Shown here: positions 35,995-45,302 of the stretch, piece after piece
How positions within the stretch are numbered: the first letter of the stretch is position 1
How the letters are laid out: the number at the start of each line of letters is the position of its first letter
NCBI GenBank assembly: GCA_900696575.1
Contig: CAADHD010000024.1
Span: 1 to 64,000, forward strand
Source: an uncultured Bacteroidota bacterium
GTDB lineage: Bacteria; Bacteroidota; Bacteroidia; AKYH767-A; OLB10
Direction of reading: 5' to 3'
Length of the DNA: 64,000 bases
Translations under genes and position numbers: made by a program
The notes under the pieces: model-generated
What the model saw: only the letters and a program-made list of their open reading frames with translations
Database searches by the model: none
Told to the model about the DNA's origin: nothing

Positions 35995-38900
35995 GATAGA
36001 TTCTGTCATTTTTCGTTCAGGTTTATCTTCTACTTTGCACCGGCAAATTCACAGCAAAATTATCAAACGCCCGTACCGCATACTCATCCTCGTGTTAACT
36101 CTGCTTAGTATTGGTTACATAGCAGTGATTACGGCATTACGCATTCCTGCCATTCAGAAACGGTTGGTGAGGGTTGCTGCTGCATGGCTTTCAAAAGAAT
36201 TAAATACCGAAGTAAGCATAAATGCGCTGCGGTTTGAACCCTTCGACAGGTTAGTGTTACGCGGAGTGTATATTGCTGATCAGGATAATGATACCCTGCT
36301 CTATGCCCGTGTGCTGAAGTTGAATTTTAAAGGCTTGGACAGAAAATCGCATTACCTTAAAATAAATACCATTGAGCTGGCTGATGCTCTTGTCCGAGTG
36401 GTTAAGAATGATGAAGATCGCGGGATGAACTTCGATTTCATTTCAGATTACTTTTCATCACCATCGGCTGATACCTCCACTTCTGTTTCCTGGCGGATTA
36501 CAACAGACAGATTGTCGCTGGTTAATGTGAGATTTATGTACCGCGATTTGAAATATGATGACCTGTCAGAAGGGATAGATTTTGAAGATATTGAAGTAAG
36601 CCGGCTGTATGCCACCTTCCGCAACATATATCAGAGAGACGATTCGCTGAGCTTTGATTTGCGTACGCTCTCTTTCACTGAGAAAAGCGGGTTTGTGCTG
36701 AATAACCTTTCCGCATCCTTCGTTAAGATTATTTCAGATTCGCTTTGTCTTGAAAATATGCACTTGCAAACCGGGAAAACAGATTTGAAGGGAAGGCTGG
36801 CTTTCGGGTTTGAACATTTCAGCGATTTTGATAATTTCATTGAAAGCATTCATCTCCACTCTGATTTTGAAGAATCTCAGATACACTCCCATGACCTTGC
36901 CTTTTTTGCTCCTGAACTAAAAGGTATGAACCGTTCAGTTATATTTTCAGGAATGGTAAGAGGAACGGTAAATCAGTTAAGGCTGCGAAACTTTGCTTTC
37001 CGTTACGGCAATAACACAGAGTTTAAAGGCAGAATAAACCTGAACGGGTTGCCTGACACAGAAGAAACTTTTATTGATTTGATTGTGGAAGAAATGAAAT
37101 CTTCCTCTGCAGATATTGCCACCATTCCGGTTCCTCCTTATGATTCGAATCAGCTTATTTCTGTACCTGAAGAAATTAAACGCTTAGGTAATATCAGTTT
37201 CAACGGAAAATTTACCGGTTTTTACAATGACTTTGTAGCCTATGGAAACATCCGTACCGATCTGGGCTATGCTTCTACCGATATCAATCTGAAGTTTGAT
37301 AAAACACCGGTTTACTCAGGAAAACTTTCTCTGGATAATTTTCAGTTAGGCCGGTTTGTTAGGGCAAATGAGCTGGGAATTCTGAGCATGAACGCATCGG
37401 TAACCGGAAATCATTTTGACCTGAACAAACTGAATGCAACCGTTAAAGGAAACATTGTAAGACTCGACTTCAGAAATTACCCGTATTCCAATATGGAAAT
37501 TAGCGCTAATCTTTCGCGCAAACTGTTCAATGGTTCATTAAATGTAAATGATGAACATATAGACCTTGATTTCAGCGGAAGCATTGATTTTACCGGAAAA
37601 ATACCGGTAATGGATTTCAGCGTTGATTTGAATCACGCAAATCTCACTGCTTTGAATCTGATGAAAAGAGATTCCGTTTCGCGGCTGGCTTTTCATACCG
37701 ATATTGACCTTGCCGGTAATAACATGGATGATATAGCCGGGCTCGTTCAGTTTAAAGATGTGATTTATTCCGAAGGCAGACGTAGGATCTCGATGAAAGA
37801 TATCATCTTGAAATCTGAGTTTATGAATGGCCACCGGAAAATACTTCTTAATTCGGAAGGAGCAGATGCTTCGCTGACCGGAAATTTTGAATTTGAATCA
37901 CTGGTTCCCGCTATTCAGAATATGTTACAGTTGCATTTTCCATTGCCTGTAATGAAAACAACTTCATCGCTGAAACCACAAAACATTACGTATTCCGTTA
38001 CCCTTAAAAACATTCAACCATTGCTGGACGTAGTGATACCTGAATTGAAAATTACTGAAGGAACCGCCATTACCGGAAAATTTTCTTCGCCAAACGATGA
38101 GTTTTCAATTCAGCTTAAAGCTTTAAAGATTGCATGGAATAAAATAGTGTTAAACAGAATTGATTTTAACGGAAAGACCGAAAATGACCAATTCTCTTTT
38201 CAATTTCGATCTCCGGAAACTAGCATACGCGACAGCCTGGTTTTTAAAAATTTTTCGCTGATCGGAAATTCATCATTCAATAAGGCAGACTTCCGGCTGA
38301 TGTTGCACGGGCGCGACTCCTTAAGCGATAACCTTGAATTGAATGGACAAATGGTATTCAGCGGAGGGGGAAAGTCAACCCTGGAACTGGGTCATACCGT
38401 ATTAATGGTTGAAAAAATGAAATGGCAGACCGAGCCGGGCAATCAGTTGCGTTTTGATTCAACAGGAACATTTATCAGCAACCTTAAAATGTATTCTGAA
38501 AACAAGCATATTGCCATTGACGGATATGCTGGCGCTGATCCTGACCGCAGCCTTCGTATGCTGTTTAGTGAATTTCCAATTCAGCCTTTGAACAAAATTC
38601 TGCATACATTCGGAATTACTGCCGGAGGAATCATAAACGGAGAATTGAACTTGCGTGAAGTAACGGTTAATCCTGTGATACAAACAAACCTGCAGATATC
38701 GGAGTTCAGCATGTTTGGCGATACGCTGGGTCATGCAAGAATGAATGTGGATTTCCCTGTCGGGAAGAAAAAACTAACAGCTGATATTGATGTTTCGCGT
38801 GATGACATTAAAAATCTCAGCATAACAGGCAGTTATGACCTCTCGGAAGATAAATTTGACTTCCGTATTCTTCTCAACAAACTGAATGCTGCACCATTCG

Positions 38901-40441
38901 GGCATTACCTGAATGATTTTGCAACCCGCGTTAGGGGCTATGCCAGCGGTGAAATAACCCTTACCGGAAGTTCTAAAAAACCAGCGATAAAAGGTAAAGT
39001 GAAACTGCAGAAAGCAGCTATGACCATAGATTACCTCAACTGTCGTTACAGCTTCAGCGATGAGGTTAACATTACCCCTACCGCCTTTTCATTTAACAAC
39101 ATCACACTTTCCGATTCGCTCGGGAATACGGCAATACTGAATGGTAATATATTGCATAATTATTTCGCTGATTTTAAACTTTACCTGAGCATTCGCACCA
39201 AAAACCTGATGATGCTGAATACCACAGCCGCACAAAACAGTTTGTTTTACGGCAGCGGTTTTGCTTCGGGTCAAATGATTATTTCAGGGCCGTTTGAAAT
39301 GATATCATTCAATGGGTCCATGCGTTCGGAAAAAGGGACGGAAATTTCGATTCCGCTTTCGAATCCTGAAGAGGTAACACCAAGTTCATTTGTTACATTT
39401 TTTACGGCCGATACCACTCAGAAATTAAACCCGGCATCCAAAATTGACTTATCGGGAATATCGCTTAGGCTTGATTTGAATATTACAGAAGATGCGTTGG
39501 TAAAACTGATTTATGATGAAAAAATTGGTGATGTGATGGAAGGCCGCGGAAACGGAAACATTGTTTTTGAAATTCTGAATGATGAAACTTTTACAATGCG
39601 CGGTGACTATACGGCTACCAGCGGAAACTATGTTTTCACATTGCAGAATGTGATTAACAAACGGTTTTACATACAACCCGGAGGAACGATACGCTGGAAC
39701 GGCTCACCTTATGAGGCACTTATTGACATTGATGCCGTTTACCGCACGCGAGCAAGTATGTATGATTTGTTGCAGGATTCTTCGGCAACGGCACGCAGGC
39801 GCATACCGGTACTGATTAATCTTTCGCTGCGTAATCGGTTGCTTAAGCCCGATATTAATTTCAACATTGATATACCGGATATTGACCCTACAACACAAGG
39901 GCTTGTGCAACAGGCCATCTCCACAGAAGAAAGCAAATCAAAACAGACGCTCAGCCTTTTGGTAATGAACCGCTTTTTGCCGGGAGACAACCGCAGTACC
40001 AATTTCGAAGCCTCTTCAAGCGGCTTCAGTGCAAATGCCAGCGAACTGCTTAGCGTACAGCTTACCAACTGGGTTTCGCAATTAACAGACAGGGTTGATG
40101 TAGGTATTAATTACCGCGCAGGCGACAAGCTTAACAGCGACCAGCTTGAGGTGATGCTTGCCACCCGTTTGTTTAATGATCGTGTTGCGGTTGAAACAAA
40201 TGTAGGATTTATGGGAAGTAATTCAGGCAACAGCCAGAGCAACTCTAACCTTGTGGGTGATTTTAACGTGGATGTTAAAATTACGGAAGACGGTAAGTTT
40301 CATTTCAAAGCATTTAACCGCTCTAATAATATTAACTTTCTTACCAACTTCAACTCTTTATATACTCAGGGAATCGGGTTTTATTACAAGCAGGAGTTTA
40401 ATACGCTGCGCGAAATCTTTACTAAACGCAGAGAAGAGTAA
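35993..40441 (+). CDS. tamB: Translocation/assembly module TamB (DUF490) family protein
   Basis: 1482 aa, N-terminal TM, AsmA-like region SINALRFEPFDRLVLRGVYIADQDNDTLLYARVLKL; C-terminus typical of DUF490 (GNYVFTLQNVINKRFYIQPGGTIRWNGSPYEALIDIDAVYRTRAS). Exact start uncertain. Confidence 0.85.
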   Translation: MIDSVIFRSGLSSTLHRQIHSKIIKRPYRILILVLTLLSIGYIAVITALRIPAIQKRLVRVAAAWLSKELNTEVSINALRFEPFDRLVLRGVYIADQDNDTLLYARVLKLNFKGLDRKSHYLKINTIELADALVRVVKNDEDRGMNFDFISDYFSSPSADTSTSVSWRITTDRLSLVNVRFMYRDLKYDDLSEGIDFEDIEVSRLYATFRNIYQRDDSLSFDLRTLSFTEKSGFVLNNLSASFVKIISDSLCLENMHLQTGKTDLKGRLAFGFEHFSDFDNFIESIHLHSDFEESQIHSHDLAFFAPELKGMNRSVIFSGMVRGTVNQLRLRNFAFRYGNNTEFKGRINLNGLPDTEETFIDLIVEEMKSSSADIATIPVPPYDSNQLISVPEEIKRLGNISFNGKFTGFYNDFVAYGNIRTDLGYASTDINLKFDKTPVYSGKLSLDNFQLGRFVRANELGILSMNASVTGNHFDLNKLNATVKGNIVRLDFRNYPYSNMEISANLSRKLFNGSLNVNDEHIDLDFSGSIDFTGKIPVMDFSVDLNHANLTALNLMKRDSVSRLAFHTDIDLAGNNMDDIAGLVQFKDVIYSEGRRRISMKDIILKSEFMNGHRKILLNSEGADASLTGNFEFESLVPAIQNMLQLHFPLPVMKTTSSLKPQNITYSVTLKNIQPLLDVVIPELKITEGTAITGKFSSPNDEFSIQLKALKIAWNKIVLNRIDFNGKTENDQFSFQFRSPETSIRDSLVFKNFSLIGNSSFNKADFRLMLHGRDSLSDNLELNGQMVFSGGGKSTLELGHTVLMVEKMKWQTEPGNQLRFDSTGTFISNLKMYSENKHIAIDGYAGADPDRSLRMLFSEFPIQPLNKILHTFGITAGGIINGELNLREVTVNPVIQTNLQISEFSMFGDTLGHARMNVDFPVGKKKLTADIDVSRDDIKNLSITGSYDLSEDKFDFRILLNKLNAAPFGHYLNDFATRVRGYASGEITLTGSSKKPAIKGKVKLQKAAMTIDYLNCRYSFSDEVNITPTAFSFNNITLSDSLGNTAILNGNILHNYFADFKLYLSIRTKNLMMLNTTAAQNSLFYGSGFASGQMIISGPFEMISFNGSMRSEKGTEISIPLSNPEEVTPSSFVTFFTADTTQKLNPASKIDLSGISLRLDLNITEDALVKLIYDEKIGDVMEGRGNGNIVFEILNDETFTMRGDYTATSGNYVFTLQNVINKRFYIQPGGTIRWNGSPYEALIDIDAVYRTRASMYDLLQDSSATARRRIPVLINLSLRNRLLKPDINFNIDIPDIDPTTQGLVQQAISTEESKSKQTLSLLVMNRFLPGDNRSTNFEASSSGFSANASELLSVQLTNWVSQLTDRVDVGINYRAGDKLNSDQLEVMLATRLFNDRVAVETNVGFMGSNSGNSQSNSNLVGDFNVDVKITEDGKFHFKAFNRSNNINFLTNFNSLYTQGIGFYYKQEFNTLREIFTKRREE

Positions 40442-40586
40442 ACCGGTATTTAATACGACAAAATTGCCCAATTCACTGATGACTTTCTGCCAAAACGTAA
40501 TTCATTTTTACAGAAAACTGTAATACTGGCAGAGACTTTTGGTTGGTACTGTGTTTGAGAAACCGGTAGTAAACACATAAAAACAA

Positions 40587-40603
40587 AAGGAGGTAAATAT
40601 GAC
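40587..40603 (+). promoter_or_regulatory. Strong Shine-Dalgarno aaaggaggt upstream of hsp20 ATG
   Basis: aaaacaaaaggaggtaaatatg; near-complete anti-SD complement at good spacing. Confidence 0.8.
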
Positions 40604-41048
40604 ACTCATTAAATTTAAAAAAGACAACGGAGCAGACCGTTATATGGAACGGCTTCCGCAATTCGCAGAAATGTTTAACGACTTTTTTAACACCTGGCCT
40701 CTGGATTCGCGCAGAAATACAGTTCCTGCAGTGAATATATCCGAGACCAACGAAAACTTCAAAATTGAAGTGGCAGCGCCTGGCATGAATAAGGAGGATT
40801 TTAAACTCAGTGTGGACAATGATCTGCTGACCATCAGCGCTGAGAAAAAGGAGGAAAAAGAAGAAAATGATACACGTTACACCCGCAAGGAATTCAGTTT
40901 TGTATCGTTTTCGCGCTCGTTTAACATGCCTGAAATTGTGGATTCGGAAAAGATAGATGCAACCTACAAGAATGGTGTGATGAGCATCATCTTGCCAAAG
41001 AAGGAAGAAGCCAGGCCGCGCCCACCACGTGAGATTAAAGTGAATTAA
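40599..41048 (+). CDS. Hsp20/alpha-crystallin small heat shock protein
   Basis: VPAVNISETNENFKIEVAAPGMNKEDFKLSVDNDLLTISAEKKEEKEE...FSFVSFSRSFNMPEIVDSEKIDATYKNGVMSIILPKKE. Confidence 0.95.
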   Translation: MTLIKFKKDNGADRYMERLPQFAEMFNDFFNTWPLDSRRNTVPAVNISETNENFKIEVAAPGMNKEDFKLSVDNDLLTISAEKKEEKEENDTRYTRKEFSFVSFSRSFNMPEIVDSEKIDATYKNGVMSIILPKKEEARPRPPREIKVN

Positions 41049-41088
41049 AAGGCTTCTTTGCTGAAGACTTTTGGTTGATGGATTGGTA

Positions 41089-41121
41089 ACCTCTTTCCGC
41101 ATAAAGCGGAGAGAGGTTTTT
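41089..41121 (+). terminator. Rho-independent terminator downstream of hsp20
   Basis: acctctttccgc-ataaa-gcggagagaggt followed by ttttta. Confidence 0.85.
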
Positions 41122-41470
41122 ATTTCACCTTGGCATTTTATCTCTTCTTGGAAACACCATTGGAAGATTTTACCTATTTAATAGGTACATCGCCTGACAA
41201 GTTACAAACTGCTGTAAAAAATAATCTTTGAAGCGTATTTCAGGTACCGGCTGCAGTTATCCGGTTTTCAGAATTTAAGGAGGAAATGACTGGTGGAAGG
41301 TGGGCCGGTTGATTAATGAACACCAGCCTGAGGCGGTTACACATTAATAAGACTGCCTTGCTGCCATTTGACGCGCCTGCCGCTCGCACCAGTAATGACC
41401 ATTAAGCAGGATAGGATTGTTTCATGCACTCCACAAAATACCCACCGTTACTATCTCTCATATTTGCGGG

Positions 41471-42157
41471 ATGTTTACTTATTTGACAATTAATTTAATT
41501 TCGGTGGCGTTGCCGCTGGCTTTCAGCTTTCATCCGAAGATTAAATTTTACAGGGAATGGAAATATCTTTTTCCCGCTATTGCCATCATGGGCGCTTTCT
41601 TCCTTACATGGGATCATTATTTCACGAAATGGGGCGTATGGAGTTTTAATCCGGATTATGTGATGGGGATTTACATAGCGGGTATGCCGATAGAGGAATG
41701 GATGTTTTTTTTGTTTATTCCTTATTCGTGCCTGTTCATTTATCATTGTCTGAATCTTTTTTTCAAACACAGGTGGTGGGATAAAGCAGTACCATTTATT
41801 TCGTGGGCGGTAGTGATTACCTGTGCAGGTTTGATGGCGGCAGGTTTGAACCGGTTTTACACATTTGCCACTGCTTTTTTTCTGGCTGTATTTATACTGA
41901 TGATGATGATTTACAGGCATAGCTACTGGATGGGAAGATTTTACCGGGCTTATCTGGTAAGTAAAATTCCGTTTCTGATAGTGAACGGTGCCCTTACGGC
42001 ATTGCCGGTAGTTGTGTATAACGATAACGAGAATCTTGGCGTGAGAATTAATACCATACCGGCCGAGGATGCATTTTACAGTATGCTGATGCTGATGATG
42101 GTAACGGCAGTTTATGAAAGGCTGAAGAAACGAAGTTCAGAAAGAGGGAAAGTATGA
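41471..42157 (+). CDS. Lycopene cyclase domain-containing (CrtYc/Yd-type) membrane protein
   Basis: MFTYLTINLISVALPLAFSFHPKIKFYREWKYLFPAIAIMGAFFLTWDHYFTKWGVWSFNPDYVMGIYIAGMPIEEWMFFLFIPYSC; second similar half NTIPAEDAFYSMLMLMMVTAVYE. ATG at 41471 preferred over the upstream TTG. Confidence 0.85.
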   Translation: MFTYLTINLISVALPLAFSFHPKIKFYREWKYLFPAIAIMGAFFLTWDHYFTKWGVWSFNPDYVMGIYIAGMPIEEWMFFLFIPYSCLFIYHCLNLFFKHRWWDKAVPFISWAVVITCAGLMAAGLNRFYTFATAFFLAVFILMMMIYRHSYWMGRFYRAYLVSKIPFLIVNGALTALPVVVYNDNENLGVRINTIPAEDAFYSMLMLMMVTAVYERLKKRSSERGKV

Positions 42158-43176
42158 AGAGAATGTTCGCAAAGGTTTTCATAGTGCTGCTTGTCGCAGG
42201 AATTGTTGCGGGAGGTTGGCTTTATTATGCGGTGATGATGCCTAATGTGAAATATGATAATGGCGGATGGCTGTACATTAAAACAGGCAGCAATTACGAT
42301 TCATTGACAGCAGATTTGAAACGAATGGATATATTGAAAGATGACTTTACGTTTCACTTTCTGGCGGAGTTGATGAAACTGAAAGATCGAATAAAGCCCG
42401 GCCGTTACAAGATAATGGAAGGGATGAATAACAATGAACTGATAAGGCTGCTTCGGTCGGGCAGACAAACACCGCTAAAATTTACCTTTACCAACGTACG
42501 GACAGTGTATGAATTAGCCGGAATAATTGACGAAGATTTTGAAACCGATTCTGTTTCTGTTGTTAAAGAAATTTTTAACCCATCCCTGCTCGATTCATTA
42601 AAGCTGGACAGTTTGACAATAGCCACGATTTTCATTCCCAACACTTATGAATTGTACTGGAATGCAAAGCCATCAACCATCATAAAAAGATTGGCGAAAG
42701 AACATACCAATTTCTGGAATGCAGAGCGGAAAGCCAGAGCGGAAACAATGAAATTATCGCCAACGGAGGTTTCGATACTGGCCAGCATAGTAGAGCAGGA
42801 AACAAGGATGAATGACGAAAAACCGGTGATAGCCGGAGTATATCTTAACCGGATTAAGAAGGGCTGGAAACTTGAAGCAGATCCAACTTTAGTGTATGCA
42901 TCAGGCAATTTCGGCTTAAAGCGGGTACTGAATGTGCATAAGGAAATCGAATCGCCATTTAACACCTATAAAAATGCAGGATTGCCGCCCGGACCGATCT
43001 GCATCCCGTCAATTGCTTCTATTGATGCCGTACTTAATAAGATTGAACATGAGTACCTTTTCTTTTGTGCAAGAGAAGATCTGAGTGGTTATCATGCATT
43101 TGCCAGAACGTATCATGATCATTTGATTAATGCCCGCAGGTTTCAGAAGGAACTGAGCCGAAGAGGAATTAGATAG
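42154..43176 (+). CDS. mltG: Endolytic murein transglycosylase MltG
   Basis: LSPTEVSILASIVEQETRMNDEKPVIAGVYLNRIKKGWKLEADPTLVYA, SPFNTYKNAGLPPGPICIPSIASIDAVL. Confidence 0.93.
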   Translation: MKRMFAKVFIVLLVAGIVAGGWLYYAVMMPNVKYDNGGWLYIKTGSNYDSLTADLKRMDILKDDFTFHFLAELMKLKDRIKPGRYKIMEGMNNNELIRLLRSGRQTPLKFTFTNVRTVYELAGIIDEDFETDSVSVVKEIFNPSLLDSLKLDSLTIATIFIPNTYELYWNAKPSTIIKRLAKEHTNFWNAERKARAETMKLSPTEVSILASIVEQETRMNDEKPVIAGVYLNRIKKGWKLEADPTLVYASGNFGLKRVLNVHKEIESPFNTYKNAGLPPGPICIPSIASIDAVLNKIEHEYLFFCAREDLSGYHAFARTYHDHLINARRFQKELSRRGIR

Positions 43177-43258
43177 CACTGAACTTTCCTCGGAAAGGTA
43201 ATTAAACTAGTCAAAAAATCATTGGAATGTTGCTTTTAATTTAAAGCGTAATTTTTCT

Positions 43259-43266
43259 TAGCTTTG
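43259..43266 (+). promoter_or_regulatory. Candidate Bacteroidota -7 element TAGCTTTG
   Basis: Exact TAnnTTTG match 28 nt upstream of the ATG at 43295. Confidence 0.4.
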
Positions 43267-43294
43267 GCACTTCAAACAAAAAAATCTCTGTAAA

Positions 43295-45169
43295 ATGAAA
43301 AGAACAACTACTCTATTCTTTGCTATGGTCATATTGGTAAATATGGCTGCGGTAGCACAAACTACAAGAATGATTCTTGTAGAAGAATTTACAAATGCAT
43401 CCTGCCCACCCTGTGCGGCATACAACCCTGCATTTAATGTGATCCTAAACAATAACCCAAATAACGTGGTGGCTGTTAAGTATCAGGTTAACTGGCCGGG
43501 CGCTGATCCTATGAATGCCCATAACCCGACTGAGGTGGCCAGCATGGTTTCATACTATGGTGTAAGCGGAGTACCCAACGCAGTGCTTGACGGAAATGTT
43601 TGGCAAGGCAACCCTGCCAGCTTTACTCAAACCATGATTAACAACCGTGCACCTGTGGCTTCGCCTTTTGCCATGACGGTAGATCATTCCTTCAGTCCTG
43701 ATTATTCACAAATTTCGATTACCGGAACTATAACTGCAACACAGGCATTTGGTACAGCTACTAATCTGCGCGTAGCAATCATAGAGAGAGATATTTATTT
43801 CTGCTCACCTGCCGGTTCGAATGGCGAAACACATTTCGAAGGTGTCATGAAAAAAATGCTTCCTAATCAGAACGGAACAGTAATGCCTGCAGCATGGACA
43901 CAGGGACAGGTTGAGTATTTTAATTTTACCTGGAATTTGGCCAATGTATACGATAAAACAAGGCTTGCAGTGGTAGCTTGGGTTTACAATCCTCAAACCA
44001 AAGAAGTGCAACAAGCTGCTTTCAGCCCGCAACAAGGCATGCCTGACGATGCCCGTATCACCTGCGCAGGTATTGGAGGTATTCCTTTGGTAAATTGTAC
44101 TAATGTTATTACTCCTACTGTTGAAATTCAGAACAACGGATTGAATGTGCTTACTTCACTTAATATCAATTATACCTTGAACGGTGGAACACCCAACAAC
44201 TATGCATGGACAGGTAATCTGGCGGCAGGTTCAACGGCAGTAGTTACACTTCCAACCATGAATGTAAACCTTGGCGCAAACTCGTTGATGGTTAATGTTA
44301 CCGAGCCGAATGGGACTATTGATTACAATACTTACTATGATCAGGTAACTAAGAACTTTACCATAGCCAACCCTACCGGAACACCTGTTCCTTTGGTTCA
44401 GAATTTCGTGCCTACTACCTTCCCTCCTCCGGGCTGGGTAAGGGATAATCCTGATAACGGAGCTACCTGGACCCGAAATGCTGCAGGATATACCAATGCA
44501 GGATCGGCCAAGATGGATTTTTACAATAGTACAGCAGGAAATATAGATGAACTTTGGGTAGAAGCGCAGGATTTCAGCGGAGCATCAGCCATTCAACTTG
44601 ATTTTGATGTAGCTTATGCTCCTTACAGCTCTACTTTACATGACCGTTTGCAGGTGCAGGTTTCTACTAATTGCGGACAAACCTGGACTACCGTTTATGA
44701 TAAAGCTAATCTTGTATTGGCCACCGTTCCTGCACAAACTTCAGCCTTTACTCCCACATCTACTTCTCAATGGAGGCATGAAACTACAAGTCTAAATGCC
44801 TTTGCAGGCCAATCGCTGGTTTTTGTGAAATTTAAAGGCATCTCAGGATATGGCAATAACTTGTATGTTGACAATATCAACTTTGCAGATCCATTGGGTG
44901 TAACTCAGAATGCCTTCAGTAAAGGCATCAGTCTGTATCCTTCGCCCAGCTCAGGAAAAGTAAACATCAGTATTAACCTTGACAAGGTTTCTCCGGTTAC
45001 AATTGAAGTTTACAGCATAGCCGGTGAAAAAGTAGCTTTCTTTAATGAAGGTATGACTGCCGGCACAGTGTTCAATTACGACCTTACCTCATTGAGCAAC
45101 GGTTTATACACTGTTAAAATCATTGCCAATGATGAAACAGCCGTAAAACAGCTTCAGATAGTAAAATAA
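43295..45169 (+). CDS. Omp28-like thioredoxin-fold secreted protein with T9SS sorting domain
   Basis: ILVEEFTNASCPPCAAYNPAFNVIL...YQVNWPGADPMN (CPPC motif); C-terminal GISLYPSPSSGKVNISINLDK...NGLYTVKIIANDE. Confidence 0.85.
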   Translation: MKRTTTLFFAMVILVNMAAVAQTTRMILVEEFTNASCPPCAAYNPAFNVILNNNPNNVVAVKYQVNWPGADPMNAHNPTEVASMVSYYGVSGVPNAVLDGNVWQGNPASFTQTMINNRAPVASPFAMTVDHSFSPDYSQISITGTITATQAFGTATNLRVAIIERDIYFCSPAGSNGETHFEGVMKKMLPNQNGTVMPAAWTQGQVEYFNFTWNLANVYDKTRLAVVAWVYNPQTKEVQQAAFSPQQGMPDDARITCAGIGGIPLVNCTNVITPTVEIQNNGLNVLTSLNINYTLNGGTPNNYAWTGNLAAGSTAVVTLPTMNVNLGANSLMVNVTEPNGTIDYNTYYDQVTKNFTIANPTGTPVPLVQNFVPTTFPPPGWVRDNPDNGATWTRNAAGYTNAGSAKMDFYNSTAGNIDELWVEAQDFSGASAIQLDFDVAYAPYSSTLHDRLQVQVSTNCGQTWTTVYDKANLVLATVPAQTSAFTPTSTSQWRHETTSLNAFAGQSLVFVKFKGISGYGNNLYVDNINFADPLGVTQNAFSKGISLYPSPSSGKVNISINLDKVSPVTIEVYSIAGEKVAFFNEGMTAGTVFNYDLTSLSNGLYTVKIIANDETAVKQLQIVK

Positions 45170-45188
45170 CAAACTGCTCTTAACAAGT

Positions 45189-45222
45189 AAGCCTCTCTCC
45201 TTTAAAACGGAGGGGGCTTTTA
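45189..45222 (+). terminator. Rho-independent terminator
   Basis: aagcctctctcc-tttaaaac-ggagggggctttta hairpin with T-tail. Confidence 0.65.
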
Positions 45223-45270
45223 TAATCTTGATTTTAATCAACTAAAAGATTTTCGGAAAGAAATTTACTA

Positions 45271-45278
45271 TAAGTTTG
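45271..45278 (+). promoter_or_regulatory. Candidate Bacteroidota -7 element TAAGTTTG
   Basis: Exact TAnnTTTG match 24 nt upstream of the ATG at 45303. Confidence 0.4.
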
Positions 45279-45302
45279 CAAAACAACTCAAATCAGAAAA
45301 TT

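Noticed and set aside
40473-41102. 209-aa minus-strand ORF
   Set aside because: Lies opposite hsp20, a clear Hsp20 family gene; no domain signature in the antisense product.
41123-41312. Possible decayed gene (TLAFYLFLETPLEDFTYLIGTSPDKLQTAVKNNL*SVFQVPAAVIRFSEFKEEMTGGRWAG*) and a tiny ORF behind aaggaggaaatg
   Set aside because: Open frame runs back through the hsp20 terminator, contains an in-frame stop, and shows no recognisable family; not distinguishable from chance.
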